A stretch of DNA of 44,845 nt from Betaproteobacteria bacterium (GCA_023259135.1 JAHFQX010000023.1:1-44845); one strand, 5' to 3'; positions 8,029 to 16,738 are shown, numbered from the stretch's first letter. Notes: generated from the sequence alone by a model not told the origin. Numbers and translations are program-made.

Positions 8029-9210
8029 ATGAATCTTCCCGCCCCGCCGCCTGCCGCCCTGCCCGATTACCAGGGCGGCAGCCTGCTCAATCTGATGGCG
8101 TCCATCACCGCGGCCTGCGGTGGCGCTCCCCTGCATCCGCCGCTGATCCTGTTGCCTCCCAAGGAGCTCGCGCCGGCTCGCAACATCATCTTGCTGTTGG
8201 TGGATGGCCTGGGCTTCCGCCTGCTCCGGGACTCTCCCCATGCTCCGAACTTCCGGAGATATTTGCGCGGTTCCTTGACCTCGGTGTTTCCCTCCACCAC
8301 CGCCAGCGCCATCGCGACTCTATTCACCGGTCTGGCTCCGAGCCAGCATGGCATCACCGGCTGGTTCACTTATTTGAAGCAGGCCCAAGCCGTCACCGCG
8401 ATATTGCCTTTCGAAACCCGGGGCGATGCCCGCCCCTTGGGCGAATTGGGCATCGCTCCACAAGACGTGTTCATCGGGCCGCCGCTGTTCGATACTCTGG
8501 GCATTGCTTGCTGGGCGCTGCTGCCTCATCGCATCGCCGATTCGGATTTCAGCCGGTTCCACTGCGGCCGGGCCATCCGGGTCGGCTATGGCGGCCGGGC
8601 GGCGCTGTTCCGGCAAGCCCTTCGCATCGTCCGCATCCACCCGGATCGGAAGCTGATTTACGCCTATCTCCCGGATTTGGATGCCCTGGCGCACCAACGC
8701 GGCATCGGCAGCCCCCAGGCCGCCAAACTGTTGGCCGCGCTGGACAAGGAATTCGGTCTGTTTCTCCAGGGCCTGGCCGGGACCGACACCTGCGTCCTCG
8801 TCACCAGCGACCACGGCTTCGTGGATATTCCCCCGGAGGGCCTGCTAAAGCTGGAGGACCACCCCGAGCTCAAACAGGCGCTGGCCCATCCCCTGTCCGG
8901 GGAATCGCGGGTTGCCTACTGCCGGGTCAAGCCGGATCGCCGCGCCGGCTTCGAGGCCTACGCCGCCGATAAGCTGGCTGACCACGCCACGCTGCATCAC
9001 CGGGAAAAACTGCTCGACGAGGGGTGGTTCGGGCCCGGCCCCTACCACCCTGACATCGCGGATCGCCTCGGCGATTACATTCTCGTGATGCGCCCCGGCC
9101 GGGTTACCCGGGATCATGTCCCCGGCGAAACCCGTCCCTCCTTTGTCGGCTACCACGGGGGCGTTACTCCCGATGAAATGGAAATTCCATTGGTGCTCGC
9201 CAAAATCTGA
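8029..9210 (+). CDS. Alkaline-phosphatase-superfamily phosphodiesterase (NPP-like)
   Basis: A 393-aa protein of the type I phosphodiesterase/nucleotide pyrophosphatase family (PF01663). Metal ligands and the nucleophile are visible: D59 in LLLVDGLGF, the Thr in VFPSTTAS (about residues 90-91), the LPDLDALAHQRG segment that supplies Asp and His, TSDHGF, and a C-terminal YHGG with a metal-binding His. It would hydrolyse phosphodiester or phosphate-ester bonds with two metals; the substrate is unknown. No obvious signal peptide or anchor helix is present, so a cytosolic location is likely. It is divergent from radA and followed by a hairpin. Confidence 0.82.
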   Translation: MNLPAPPPAALPDYQGGSLLNLMASITAACGGAPLHPPLILLPPKELAPARNIILLLVDGLGFRLLRDSPHAPNFRRYLRGSLTSVFPSTTASAIATLFTGLAPSQHGITGWFTYLKQAQAVTAILPFETRGDARPLGELGIAPQDVFIGPPLFDTLGIACWALLPHRIADSDFSRFHCGRAIRVGYGGRAALFRQALRIVRIHPDRKLIYAYLPDLDALAHQRGIGSPQAAKLLAALDKEFGLFLQGLAGTDTCVLVTSDHGFVDIPPEGLLKLEDHPELKQALAHPLSGESRVAYCRVKPDRRAGFEAYAADKLADHATLHHREKLLDEGWFGPGPYHPDIADRLGDYILVMRPGRVTRDHVPGETRPSFVGYHGGVTPDEMEIPLVLAKI

Positions 9211-9218
9211 GAGCTCTT

Positions 9219-9236
9219 GATTCCCCTGCGGGAATC
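9219..9236 (+). terminator. Short hairpin after the phosphodiesterase gene
   Basis: GATTCCC and GGGAATC form a perfect 7-bp stem with a 4-nt loop, 8 nt after the stop codon. No U-run follows, so termination here is uncertain. Confidence 0.35.
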
Positions 9237-9244
9237 TCATGGAT

Positions 9245-9274
9245 TTGGAATATCGGGGTCGCTACGCGTAAAAT
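9245..9274 (+). promoter_or_regulatory. Putative sigma70 promoter for homospermidine synthase
   Basis: TTGGAA, an 18-nt spacer, then TAAAAT. The predicted start near 9281 leaves a leader of about 36 nt before the ATG at 9317. Confidence 0.5.
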
Positions 9275-9316
9275 CCGCTTCCTTTGTTCATACAACGCAT
9301 TCGCCCGCAAGAGGAA

Positions 9317-10735
9317 ATGAAGGAATACGCAAAGCACGTTCGGTTCGACGGGAGGCTGTTGATTCTGGGCTTCGGGAGTGTCGGCCAGGGCGTACTGCCC
9401 CTGCTGCTGCGCCATCTCGACATCGCTCCGCGGAACATCGTGATCATCACCGCGGAGCCGCGGGGGCGCGGCGAGGCTGCCCATTACGGCATCTCTTTCC
9501 GCGAGTTTCCCCTGACTCCGGAAAACTACCGGCCCTTCCTTAACGAGACCCTCCGTCCGGGAGATTTCCTGCTCAATGTCTCCGTCAACGTATCCAGCGT
9601 GGCCTTGCTGGAATATTGCCAACAACATGGCATTTTGTATCTGGATACCTGTATCGAGCCCTGGGCGGGCGGTTACGCCGATCCCTCGCTGACTCCATCC
9701 CAACGTTCCAATTATGGCCTCCGGGAATCAGTACTAGCCTTGCGCGGGCGGTTTCCGGACGGGCCCACGGCCATTCCAACCCATGGCGCCAATCCCGGCC
9801 TGGTGTCCCATTTCGTCAAACAGGCATTGCTGGATATTGCTCGAGATGCGGGCCATCGGCTCGAAACGCCCCAGGATCGCCATGCATGGGCGGCCCTGGC
9901 GCAAACCTTGGGGATCAAAGTCATCCATATCGCCGAGCGGGATACCCAGGTCGCCGATCCGCCTAAGCAAATCGGCGAATTCGTCAATACCTGGTCGGTG
10001 GACGGATTCATCGGAGAAGGCATGCAACCCGTCGAGATCGGCTGGGGAAGCCACGAGCGGCATTTTCCGGCAGACGGAGCGCGGCACGATTTCGGCAGTG
10101 GCGCCGCGATTTATCTATGCCGCCCCGGAGCTTCGGTACGGGTTCGTTCCTGGACTCCGCTGGAAGGCCCCTACCAGGGTTTCCTCATCACCCACGCCGA
10201 GTCGATCTCAATTGCCGACTACTTGACCGTCCGCCGCGAAGGACAGGTCCGCTACCGTCCCACCGTGCACTATGCCTATCACCCGTGCGATGCCGCGGTG
10301 CTTTCAGTCCATGAACTGACCGGTAAAAATTGGAAGCCGCAAGAACGCCAACGGGTACTGCTGGAGGATATTTCCGGGGGCATGGACGAATTGGGAGTCC
10401 TGCTTATGGGCCATGCCAAAGGAGGTTATTGGTACGGCTCCCGCCTCACCGTCGAGGCAGCTCGCAAATTGGCCCCTTATAACAATGCCACCAGCCTGCA
10501 AGTGGCGGCGGGAATCATGGCCGCGATGGTATGGGCGATTCGCCACCCCCGGGCCGGGATCGTGGAGCCCGACGAGTTGCCTTTCGACTCGATCCTGGAA
10601 CTGGCCCGCCCCTATCTTGGCAGCTTGATCGGCCAATACGGCCATTGGACCCCGCTGCAGGATCGAGGGCAACCGTTTCCCGAGGTATTGGATACCACCG
10701 ACCCTTGGCAGTTCAAGAATTTCCGGGTGGAATAG
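9317..10735 (+). CDS. hss: Homospermidine synthase
   Basis: A 472-aa NAD-dependent enzyme that makes sym-homospermidine from putrescine (and spermidine). The N-terminal Rossmann fold shows LILGFGSVGQG at residues 15-25. LYLDTCIEPWAGGYAD, PTHGANPGLVSHFVKQAL and WGSHE/GWGSH-type segments match bacterial homospermidine synthases (saccharopine-dehydrogenase fold). The start ATG at 9317 follows AAGAGGAA. An in-frame ATG at 9284 adds 11 residues without a better ribosome site. It stands alone with its own promoter, which implies that homospermidine is made in this organism. Confidence 0.92.
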   Translation: MKEYAKHVRFDGRLLILGFGSVGQGVLPLLLRHLDIAPRNIVIITAEPRGRGEAAHYGISFREFPLTPENYRPFLNETLRPGDFLLNVSVNVSSVALLEYCQQHGILYLDTCIEPWAGGYADPSLTPSQRSNYGLRESVLALRGRFPDGPTAIPTHGANPGLVSHFVKQALLDIARDAGHRLETPQDRHAWAALAQTLGIKVIHIAERDTQVADPPKQIGEFVNTWSVDGFIGEGMQPVEIGWGSHERHFPADGARHDFGSGAAIYLCRPGASVRVRSWTPLEGPYQGFLITHAESISIADYLTVRREGQVRYRPTVHYAYHPCDAAVLSVHELTGKNWKPQERQRVLLEDISGGMDELGVLLMGHAKGGYWYGSRLTVEAARKLAPYNNATSLQVAAGIMAAMVWAIRHPRAGIVEPDELPFDSILELARPYLGSLIGQYGHWTPLQDRGQPFPEVLDTTDPWQFKNFRVE

Positions 10736-10782
10736 CCGGCAACCAACTTCAATCGCCTTCAACTGAGCTTGAATTTATTTTC

Positions 10783-10811
10783 TTGCTTAGCAAAGGCCGT
10801 CGATCTAGTAT
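10783..10811 (+). promoter_or_regulatory. Putative sigma70 promoter before the CTG-start gene
   Basis: TTGCTT, a 17-nt spacer, then TAGTAT. Transcription from about 10818 leaves only 34 nt to the proposed CTG start, with no in-frame ATG, GTG or TTG in between. Confidence 0.5.
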
Positions 10812-10851
10812 TTCCATAAAGTCACAGATCTACAGACGGCAGGAGGAACAA

Positions 10852-11751
10852 CTGCATCTCCGGGCTCTCAGGGTCTCGCGTTTCGGTTCGGTTACCGGAA
10901 TCACGGTAATCTTGCTCGCGGCGCTCTCATTCTCGGCCAAGGCTCAGCAGCCTACGGATGATCCGCGGCGCTTGGTGGCGGAACAAAAAATTCGGCTTAT
11001 GGAAAATCTGCTGGCGGCGCCCATGGCGCATAAAGCTGAGGCAAGCGGTAATCAGGAAATAAGGGCGCTACTTGCCAAGGCGCGTCAACTCTTGGAGGCG
11101 GCACGTAGCGATTTGGCGATCAAAAAGTACGAGCACGCGGCCCGTACCCTGGACGATGCGTTGCGCACCGTCTCATCGGCCTCCTCGGCATTGTCCCGTA
11201 ACGATCCGGGCTTGACCGAAGGCGCCCACCGCGCACGGAATACCGAACTCATCGAGCAGATTCAGACCTACCGCGCCTCCCTGGCGGAAACCGTGGCACA
11301 GACCGGAAGCGAGCAGGCCGTTGCGGCACTCGGGCGCCTCGACAAGATGGCCGCCGAAGCTCAAGAGTTGATGCAACGGGAACATCACGGGGAAGCCAAT
11401 AAGCTTCTCGGCAACGCCTACCGACACGCCGTCATCTCCCTTTCCCGGATCCGCGCCGGACAAACCGTGGTGCTGGAGGTAAAGTTCGACTCCCCGGCCG
11501 ATGAGTTCGCCTACGAGCAAAAGCGCAACCGCAGCCACGAAATGCTGGTGAACATGACCCTGGAGGAACGCCGGGCCAAGGGCCCGCTGCGCGAAACCGT
11601 CGCTCGCCGCGTGGACGAAAGCAAAAAACTGCGGCAGCTCGCCGAAGCACAGGCCGCCGCCGGAGACTACAAGAGCGCCATCAAGACTCTGGAGCTTGCC
11701 ACCGGGGAGTTGGTGCAAGCGCTGCAGGGAATGGGTGTGGCGGCTTTCTAA
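10852..11751 (+). CDS. Exported helical protein of unknown function, probable CTG start
   Basis: A 299-aa protein I do not recognise. The reading frame is open far upstream, but the only well-placed start is CTG at 10852, 5 nt after AGGAGG. It gives an ideal signal peptide: HLRALRVSRFG, a hydrophobic core (VTGITVILLAALSFS), then AKA before QQPTDD. The mature part is almost all charged and alanine-rich helix (ALLAKARQLLEAARSDLAIKK, EEARRAK-type stretches), suggesting a coiled-coil or TPR-like periplasmic protein. It lies 11 nt before the PilJ-domain gene, so the two probably form an operon and may work together. Confidence 0.75.
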   Translation: MHLRALRVSRFGSVTGITVILLAALSFSAKAQQPTDDPRRLVAEQKIRLMENLLAAPMAHKAEASGNQEIRALLAKARQLLEAARSDLAIKKYEHAARTLDDALRTVSSASSALSRNDPGLTEGAHRARNTELIEQIQTYRASLAETVAQTGSEQAVAALGRLDKMAAEAQELMQREHHGEANKLLGNAYRHAVISLSRIRAGQTVVLEVKFDSPADEFAYEQKRNRSHEMLVNMTLEERRAKGPLRETVARRVDESKKLRQLAEAQAAAGDYKSAIKTLELATGELVQALQGMGVAAF

Positions 11752-11762
11752 CCGGATCACGC

Positions 11763-12590
11763 ATGATCGCACGAACATTTCTTTCGGCATTTGAGCCGAT
11801 CATTAGCCCCCTCGCGCCGCGATGGGGCGTTATCCTGTGGATCGCATGTTTCGGTTTCCTCGCCACGGCGGCAGAAAGCGCGGAGCTTTCCCCCGTGGCG
11901 GCTATCAACAAGGCAGGCCGCCAACGTATGCTTTCCCAGCGCATCATCAAGGCTTATTGCCAAGTAGGCCTGGGCGTAGAGCCGCGGCAATCCCGCATTC
12001 AAATCCAGAACGCCGTGGAATTGTTTGATAGCCAACTCAGGCAACTCCAGTCCGGCATTTCGGACAGCAAGGCCCGCCAGGCGCTAAGCCGACTCGCCAG
12101 GCAGTGGCGGCCCGTTAGATCCATCGCCACCGGGCCCGTCAACCGGGCCGGCGCAAAAAAGCTGATGAAGCACGGCGACGCCTTGCTGGCAAGTGCCCAC
12201 CAAGTAACGGACTTGCTTGATGGTGCCCACGGAAAACAAGTTGGGCAGTTGGTAAATCTGGCAGGGCGCCAGCGTATGCTGTCCCAACGTCTGGCGAAAG
12301 CCTACATGCTCAAGCTATGGGGATTCGACAACCCGGCGATGCGGGAGGAAATCGAAGCCGCCGGCCGCGAATTCGCCGACGCACTCACAATCCTGCGGGC
12401 CGCTCCCGAAAATACCCCAGCGCTGAACCAGGAGCTCGATGCGGTAGCCCTGCAGTGGGAGTGGTTCCGCCATGCCCTTATGCTTGAAGGAGCTTATTCC
12501 TACCGCCTGATTGTCGCGGAAGCCAGCGAATCGATCCTACAGAGCATGGAACTGATTACCCGAATGTATGAGGACCTACCGGCCCAATAG
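11763..12590 (+). CDS. Free-standing double PilJ-domain protein
   Basis: A 275-aa protein with an N-terminal hydrophobic segment (VILWIACFGFLATAAESA) that is probably a signal peptide. It has two copies of the type IV pilus methyl-accepting-transducer N-domain (PilJ, PF13675): INKAGRQRMLSQRIIKAY near residues 48-65 and VNLAGRQRMLSQRLAKAY near residues 162-179. In PilJ and NarX-type sensors this domain is the periplasmic sensing bundle. Here no HAMP, kinase or chemotaxis signalling domain follows, so it may act as a soluble periplasmic binding or adaptor protein with its operon partner. The ligand is unknown. Confidence 0.82.
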   Translation: MIARTFLSAFEPIISPLAPRWGVILWIACFGFLATAAESAELSPVAAINKAGRQRMLSQRIIKAYCQVGLGVEPRQSRIQIQNAVELFDSQLRQLQSGISDSKARQALSRLARQWRPVRSIATGPVNRAGAKKLMKHGDALLASAHQVTDLLDGAHGKQVGQLVNLAGRQRMLSQRLAKAYMLKLWGFDNPAMREEIEAAGREFADALTILRAAPENTPALNQELDAVALQWEWFRHALMLEGAYSYRLIVAEASESILQSMELITRMYEDLPAQ

Positions 12591-12618
12591 AGTAGCAGGC
12601 GGGATCCTTGAGCGCGGG

Positions 12619-12683
12619 TACAATGAGAGGGTAAAGTTGGATTTGCCCCTAATTGGGGGGAAACCATTCCGCCCCAATCCAAC
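12619..12683 (+). promoter_or_regulatory. -10-like TACAAT and structured leader before the hot-dog gene
   Basis: TACAAT at 12619-12624 lacks a convincing -35. A start near 12631 would put a stem at the very 5' end: GTTGGATT (12636-12643) pairs perfectly with AATCCAAC (12676-12683), and CCCCTAATTGGGG folds inside it. The stem ends about 8 nt before the Shine-Dalgarno region. A role in mRNA stability or translation control is a guess. Confidence 0.3.
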
Positions 12684-12707
12684 CATCCACAACCGACAGG
12701 AGGATTT

Positions 12708-13178
12708 ATGTCCGAAAACAGCGCTGTCCACCGCTTCACGACCCATCGCCGCACCATCACCGAAACCGATATCGTCACCTTCGTCAATGTGGTGGGGTTG
12801 CACGAACCGTTCTTCATCGACATGGAATACATCAAGGAAAACATGTCGGAGGAGCATCGCGAGCGCTTTGCCCCCGGCCCGATGATCGTGTCCATGGGCA
12901 TGGGACTGGTGGCTCCCATCGTCCTGGGGGTGATCAACAAAGTGCTGGAGGGAGCCGAAGTCGGGCCCTTTGGGGGCATGACCGGAATTGAGGCCCGCAT
13001 CAAGGGCGCCGCCTATCCCGGCGACACCCTCCATGTCGAAGGAGAGGCCCGGGTCAAGGGCAAGACCAGCCGGGGCTATACCCTGGTGGACTTGCGCCAC
13101 GTAGTTAAAAATCAGAAAGACGAAGTCGTCGCGGATTTTACCGAAACCATCCTGTTTCTGCCGCCGAAGAAGCAATAA
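12708..13178 (+). CDS. MaoC-like hot-dog dehydratase-family protein
   Basis: A 156-aa single hot-dog protein related to the MaoC/(R)-specific enoyl-CoA hydratase family. The hydratase-type start TETDIVTFVNVVGLHEPFFID (near residues 18-38) carries the usual Asp/Glu-x-x-x-F segment. PGPMIVSMGMGLVAP, AAYPGDTLHVEGE and a C-terminal strand also fit. It could hydrate or dehydrate an acyl-CoA or act as a thioesterase-like protein. AGGAGG precedes the ATG. It stands apart from the catabolic operons, though the acyl-CoA dehydrogenase/DUF35 operon lacks such a hydratase. Catalytic residues are not certain. Confidence 0.78.
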   Translation: MSENSAVHRFTTHRRTITETDIVTFVNVVGLHEPFFIDMEYIKENMSEEHRERFAPGPMIVSMGMGLVAPIVLGVINKVLEGAEVGPFGGMTGIEARIKGAAYPGDTLHVEGEARVKGKTSRGYTLVDLRHVVKNQKDEVVADFTETILFLPPKKQ

Positions 13179-13179
13179 C

Positions 13180-13746
13180 TCAATCCAGATACTCGAACAC
13201 CCGGACCACTTTCTGCACACCGCCCGTGGTCCGGGCGATTTCGGTGGCTTCATCCGCTTCTTGGCGCTTCACCAGTCCCAGCAGATAAACCGTTCCCCGC
13301 TCGGTAACCACCTTAACGTGGTTGGCCTGGAATTTTTTGGTATCGAGAAACCGGGCCTTAACCTTGGAAGTCAGGTAGGCATCGTTGGCGCGGGCAGCAT
13401 ACGAACTGTTCCCTGCCACCGCCAGCTCGTTCTGTACCCGGCGAACATTGTCCACTTGTTTAACCAAGGCCTCCACTTCCTGCTGAGCCTGCTGATCGGG
13501 CACTTCCCCCGTCAGCAAGACCGTTCGGTTGAAACTGGTGATGTTGACATGAACCTGATCCTTGAATTTTTCTCCGATGCGATTGGAGGATTTCAGTTCG
13601 ATACCCTGGTCTTCAATGAAAATCCCGCTGGTACGCCGGTCTTCGGCCATGACCACCCCTGCGCCCACCCCGGTGGCCACCACCGGAAAGCAGCCGTTCA
13701 ACATCGGCACCAGGCCGGCAAGCATCAACAGAATCGCAATCCGCAT
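13180..13746 (-). CDS. dolP: Outer-membrane lipoprotein DolP (YraP), two BON domains
   Basis: A 188-aa lipoprotein. The signal peptide ends in the lipobox LNGC with C19. Two BON domains follow: FKDQVHVNITSFNRTVLLTGEV (about 60-81) with VDNVRRVQNELAV, and VKARFLDTKKFQANHVKVVTERGTVYLLG (about 120-150) with GGVQKVVRVFEYLD. DolP supports outer-membrane integrity and BAM activity at the division site. It follows diaA by 1 nt, the same order as diaA-yraP in Escherichia coli. The length is normal. Confidence 0.92.
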   Translation of the reverse strand: MRIAILLMLAGLVPMLNGCFPVVATGVGAGVVMAEDRRTSGIFIEDQGIELKSSNRIGEKFKDQVHVNITSFNRTVLLTGEVPDQQAQQEVEALVKQVDNVRRVQNELAVAGNSSYAARANDAYLTSKVKARFLDTKKFQANHVKVVTERGTVYLLGLVKRQEADEATEIARTTGGVQKVVRVFEYLD

Positions 13747-13747
13747 G

Positions 13748-14338
13748 TCATTCTCCTCCGAGCAGCAAACAGTCGATGGCGTCGCACAAACAGTGCAACG
13801 TGAGCAAGTGCACTTCCTGGATGCGAGCGGTGCTGTCGGCCGGCACGCAGATCGACACGTCGCCTTCCCTCAAGCGAGCCAACAACGCCCCTCCTTTCTT
13901 CCCGGTCAAGGCCACCACCGAAATCTGCCGCTCATGGGCAGCATCCACCGCTTCCAGCACGCTTGGAGAGTCGCCGCTGGTGGAAATCGCCAGCAGCACA
14001 TCCTGGCTGTGACCGAGCGCCCGCACCTGCTTGGCGAACACCAGATCATAATGGTAGTCGTTGGCGATGGAAGTCAAGGTCGAGGTATCGGTGGTCAACG
14101 CCAGGGCGGCAAGGCCGGGACGTTCCCGCTCGAAGCGGTTCAGCAATTCGGCGGCAAAGTGCTGAGCGTCGGCAGCCGACCCGCCGTTGCCGCAAGCCAT
14201 GATCTTGCCGTCCGCCAGCAAACTCCGCGCCATGCAATGCGCCGCCCGGGCGATGGGCTGGGCCAGGGCATCGACGGCTTGCAGTTTAAGCCGGGCGCTT
14301 TCCGAAAAATGCCGGTTGATTCTTTCGACTATATCCAT
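13748..14338 (-). CDS. diaA: SIS-domain DnaA initiator-associating protein DiaA (GmhA-like)
   Basis: A 196-aa single SIS domain. The sugar-phosphate-binding loops [19 protein letters not shown] (near 48-66) and [16 protein letters not shown] (near 115-130) are intact, as is the C-terminal [15 protein letters not shown]. The GmhA and DiaA families are hard to tell apart. Position between yraN and dolP, as in E. coli, favours DiaA, which promotes DnaA assembly at oriC. Phosphoheptose isomerase is the alternative. Confidence 0.85.
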   Translation of the reverse strand: MDIVERINRHFSESARLKLQAVDALAQPIARAAHCMARSLLADGKIMACGNGGSAADAQHFAAELLNRFERERPGLAALALTTDTSTLTSIANDYHYDLVFAKQVRALGHSQDVLLAISTSGDSPSVLEAVDAAHERQISVVALTGKKGGALLARLREGDVSICVPADSTARIQEVHLLTLHCLCDAIDCLLLGGE

Positions 14339-14371
14339 GGTTCTCCGCGGAACTGAATCGGCACGGGAACG

Positions 14372-14713
14372 TCACTCCCCAAAAGCATCGCGTATCCATT
14401 CGATATCGTGGGAGCCGGTCAGCAGCACCGCATCGAAACGGCAGGGGGGCGGATTGCCGAGACCGGCTAGATAGTGGCGGGCAGCATGGATGATGCGTCT
14501 TTGCTTCGCCGCCGTGATGCTCTCCGCCGCGCCGCCAAAATTCTTGTCATGGCGCATCCGCACTTCGGCAAACACCAAAGCCGTCCCGTCCCGCAACACC
14601 AGATCTATTTCTCCGGACCGGCAACGATAATTGCGCACGATGACGCGCAGACCGTGACGGGTCAGAAACGCCGCAGCCAAATCCTCGGCCCAATCCCCGC
14701 GTTGCTTCGTCAT
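14372..14713 (-). CDS. yraN: YraN family protein (UPF0102, endonuclease-like fold)
   Basis: A 113-aa protein with the restriction-endonuclease-like core of the family: GDWAEDLAAAFLTRHGL, then RSGEIDLVLRDGTALVFAEVR, giving the E-x(n)-D-x(n)-E-V-R catalytic-like pattern near residues 35-56. The function is unproven. The start is ATG at 14713; an in-frame GTG at 14734 would add 7 residues, and neither has a clear ribosome site. It is divergent from rsmI. lpoA, which lies between rsmI and yraN in E. coli, is absent. Confidence 0.88.
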   Translation of the reverse strand: MTKQRGDWAEDLAAAFLTRHGLRVIVRNYRCRSGEIDLVLRDGTALVFAEVRMRHDKNFGGAAESITAAKQRRIIHAARHYLAGLGNPPPCRFDAVLLTGSHDIEWIRDAFGE

Positions 14714-14807
14714 TCGATGGATGACTCCCGCCACCGCCGGGCGGTGGAAAATCCCACATCAAGACCGTATAGTGACGCCCCGGACCACACAATCTTACCG
14801 ACTCTCC

Positions 14808-15707
14808 GTGGCCATCGCCCGCGCCGTCCCCAAACAGCCCGCATTATATGTGGTGGCCACGCCCATTGGAAACTTGGCCGACATCACCTTGCGTGCCCTG
14901 GACATTCTGAAATCGGTGAACTGCGTGGCCGCCGAGGATACCCGAGTCACCGGGAAATTGCTGAGTCATTACGGCATTACGGTTCCGACTCTGGCGCTGC
15001 ACCAGCACAATGAGCGATCCGGCGCCCAAAAAATTCTGGGCCTGTTGGCCAAAGGCGCGTCGGTAGCCCTGGTCTCCGATGCCGGAACGCCGGGCATCAG
15101 CGATCCCGGCGCCCGGCTGGTCAACGCGGTACGCGCCCAAGATTACCCCATCATCCCCATCCCCGGCCCATGCGCCGCGGTAACGGCTGTCTCCGTCTCC
15201 GGATTCGCCGACGCTGGGTTTCTCTTTTTCGGATTCCTCCCGGCTCAGCGCGGCGCCCGTCGCCGAGAACTGGAAACCCTGAAGGAACAATCCTGCGCCA
15301 CGGTGTTCTACGAGGCCCCCCATCGGATCCGCGAAACCCTGGCGGATTTGACGGAACTCTGGGGATCCGAACGGCTGCTGATCATCGCCCGGGAACTCAC
15401 CAAACTATTCGAAACGGTACATCGTTGCGCACTCGGCGAGGCCATCGCCTGGATGGAACAGGACCCCAACCGGCAACGGGGTGAATTCGTGCTGGTGGTG
15501 GAAGGGCTGCCCCCTGAATGGAAAACGTCCCATGACGCCGAAGACCGGGTGCTGGAAACCCTGCTCAAGGAATTGCCGGTCAAGCAGGCGGTACGCCTCT
15601 GCGCCGCCCTGTGCGACGCCCCCAAGAACGCCCTGTACCGCAAGGCCCTGGCCATCAAAGAGCAATCCGCCGCCGCGGATGTTCCGGAGTCATCCCACTC
15701 AACATGA
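14808..15707 (+). CDS. rsmI: 16S rRNA 2'-O-methyltransferase RsmI (C1402)
   Basis: A 299-aa SAM-dependent tetrapyrrole-methylase-fold enzyme that methylates ribose of C1402 in 16S rRNA. Signature segments are LYVVATPIGNLADITLRAL, VAAEDTRVTGKLL, VALVSDAGTPGISDPG and IPIPGPCAAVTA. The start is taken as GTG at 14808; GTG at 14772 would add 12 residues, and neither has a strong ribosome site. Its TGA overlaps the pyrC ATG (ATGA), so the two are coupled. Confidence 0.94.
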   Translation: MAIARAVPKQPALYVVATPIGNLADITLRALDILKSVNCVAAEDTRVTGKLLSHYGITVPTLALHQHNERSGAQKILGLLAKGASVALVSDAGTPGISDPGARLVNAVRAQDYPIIPIPGPCAAVTAVSVSGFADAGFLFFGFLPAQRGARRRELETLKEQSCATVFYEAPHRIRETLADLTELWGSERLLIIARELTKLFETVHRCALGEAIAWMEQDPNRQRGEFVLVVEGLPPEWKTSHDAEDRVLETLLKELPVKQAVRLCAALCDAPKNALYRKALAIKEQSAAADVPESSHST

Positions 15708-16738
15708 CCGATTCCGTCACCCTCACCCGCCCCGACGACTGGCACCTGCACCTGCGGGATGGTCCCGCCATGGCTGCGGTTTTGCCCCACACGGCACGCC
15801 GCTTCGCCCGCGCCATCGTCATGCCCAATCTGCGCCCCCCCATCGTCACCACCGAGCTGGCCCTGGCCTATCGCCGGCGCATTTTGGCGGCCCTGCCGTT
15901 GGAGCTGAGTTTCGAGCCGCTGATGACCCTGTACCTCACCGAAAGCGCCTCTGCCGAGGAAATCCGCCGAGCCAAGGAAAGCAAGCTGATCCAAGCGGTG
16001 AAATGGTATCCGGCCGGGGCCACCACCCATTCCGAAGCCGGCGTCTCCGATATACACCGCTGCCAAGGGGTCTTGGAAGCCATGGAGGAACACGGCATGC
16101 CCCTGCTGGTCCACGGCGAAGTCACCGACCCGGAGGTAGACGTATTCGACCGTGAACAAGTTTTCCTGGACCGCGTCCTCGGGCCGCTGCTGATCCGCTA
16201 TCCGCGCCTGCCGGTGGTACTGGAGCACATCACCACACGGGAGGGCGTGGAATTCGTTCGCTCCGCTCCGGGCCAGGTGGCCGGGACTCTGACCGCCCAC
16301 CATCTGCTGCTCAACCGCAATGCGCTGTTCGCGGGCGGATTGCGCCCCCACCTCTATTGCCTGCCGGTGCTGAAGCGCGAACTCCATCGGCAAGCCCTGC
16401 TGGAAGCGGCCATCAGTGGCAGCCCGAGATTTTTCCTGGGTACCGACAGCGCTCCCCATCCCCGCTCCGGCAAGGAAAGCGCCTGTGGCTGCGCCGGCAT
16501 TTTCACCGCTCACGCCGCCCTGGAGCTTTACGCCGAAGCCTTCGCCGAGGCCGGCGCCCTGCAACGGCTGGAGGCTTTCGCCAGCTTCCATGGCGCCGAT
16601 TTTTACGGCCTGCCGCGCAACCGAGAGCGCATCACCCTGGTTCGGGAGCCCCAGCCCGTCCCCGCCGCCTTCCCCATGGGAGACGAAACCCTGGTGCCGT
16701 TCCGGGCGGGACAATCCACCGCTTGGAGTCTTGCCTGA
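15704..16738 (+). CDS. pyrC: Dihydroorotase (PyrC, class II)
   Basis: A 344-aa zinc amidohydrolase that closes carbamoyl-aspartate to dihydroorotate in pyrimidine synthesis. Metal ligands are visible: H14 and H16 in DWHLHLRDG, the carbamylated K100 in QAVKWYPAG, the His in LLVHGEV, the His in VLEHITT, and the Asp in LGTDSAPH. A flexible-loop GTLTAHHLLLNRN is present. The length matches the E. coli class II enzyme. The ATG overlaps the rsmI stop by 4 nt. Confidence 0.96.
   Translation: MTDSVTLTRPDDWHLHLRDGPAMAAVLPHTARRFARAIVMPNLRPPIVTTELALAYRRRILAALPLELSFEPLMTLYLTESASAEEIRRAKESKLIQAVKWYPAGATTHSEAGVSDIHRCQGVLEAMEEHGMPLLVHGEVTDPEVDVFDREQVFLDRVLGPLLIRYPRLPVVLEHITTREGVEFVRSAPGQVAGTLTAHHLLLNRNALFAGGLRPHLYCLPVLKRELHRQALLEAAISGSPRFFLGTDSAPHPRSGKESACGCAGIFTAHAALELYAEAFAEAGALQRLEAFASFHGADFYGLPRNRERITLVREPQPVPAAFPMGDETLVPFRAGQSTAWSLA

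Noticed and set aside
15308-16714. A 468-codon minus-strand frame opposite rsmI and pyrC
   Set aside because: The translation is Gln/Gly/His-rich without family resemblance, and it lies across two certain genes.
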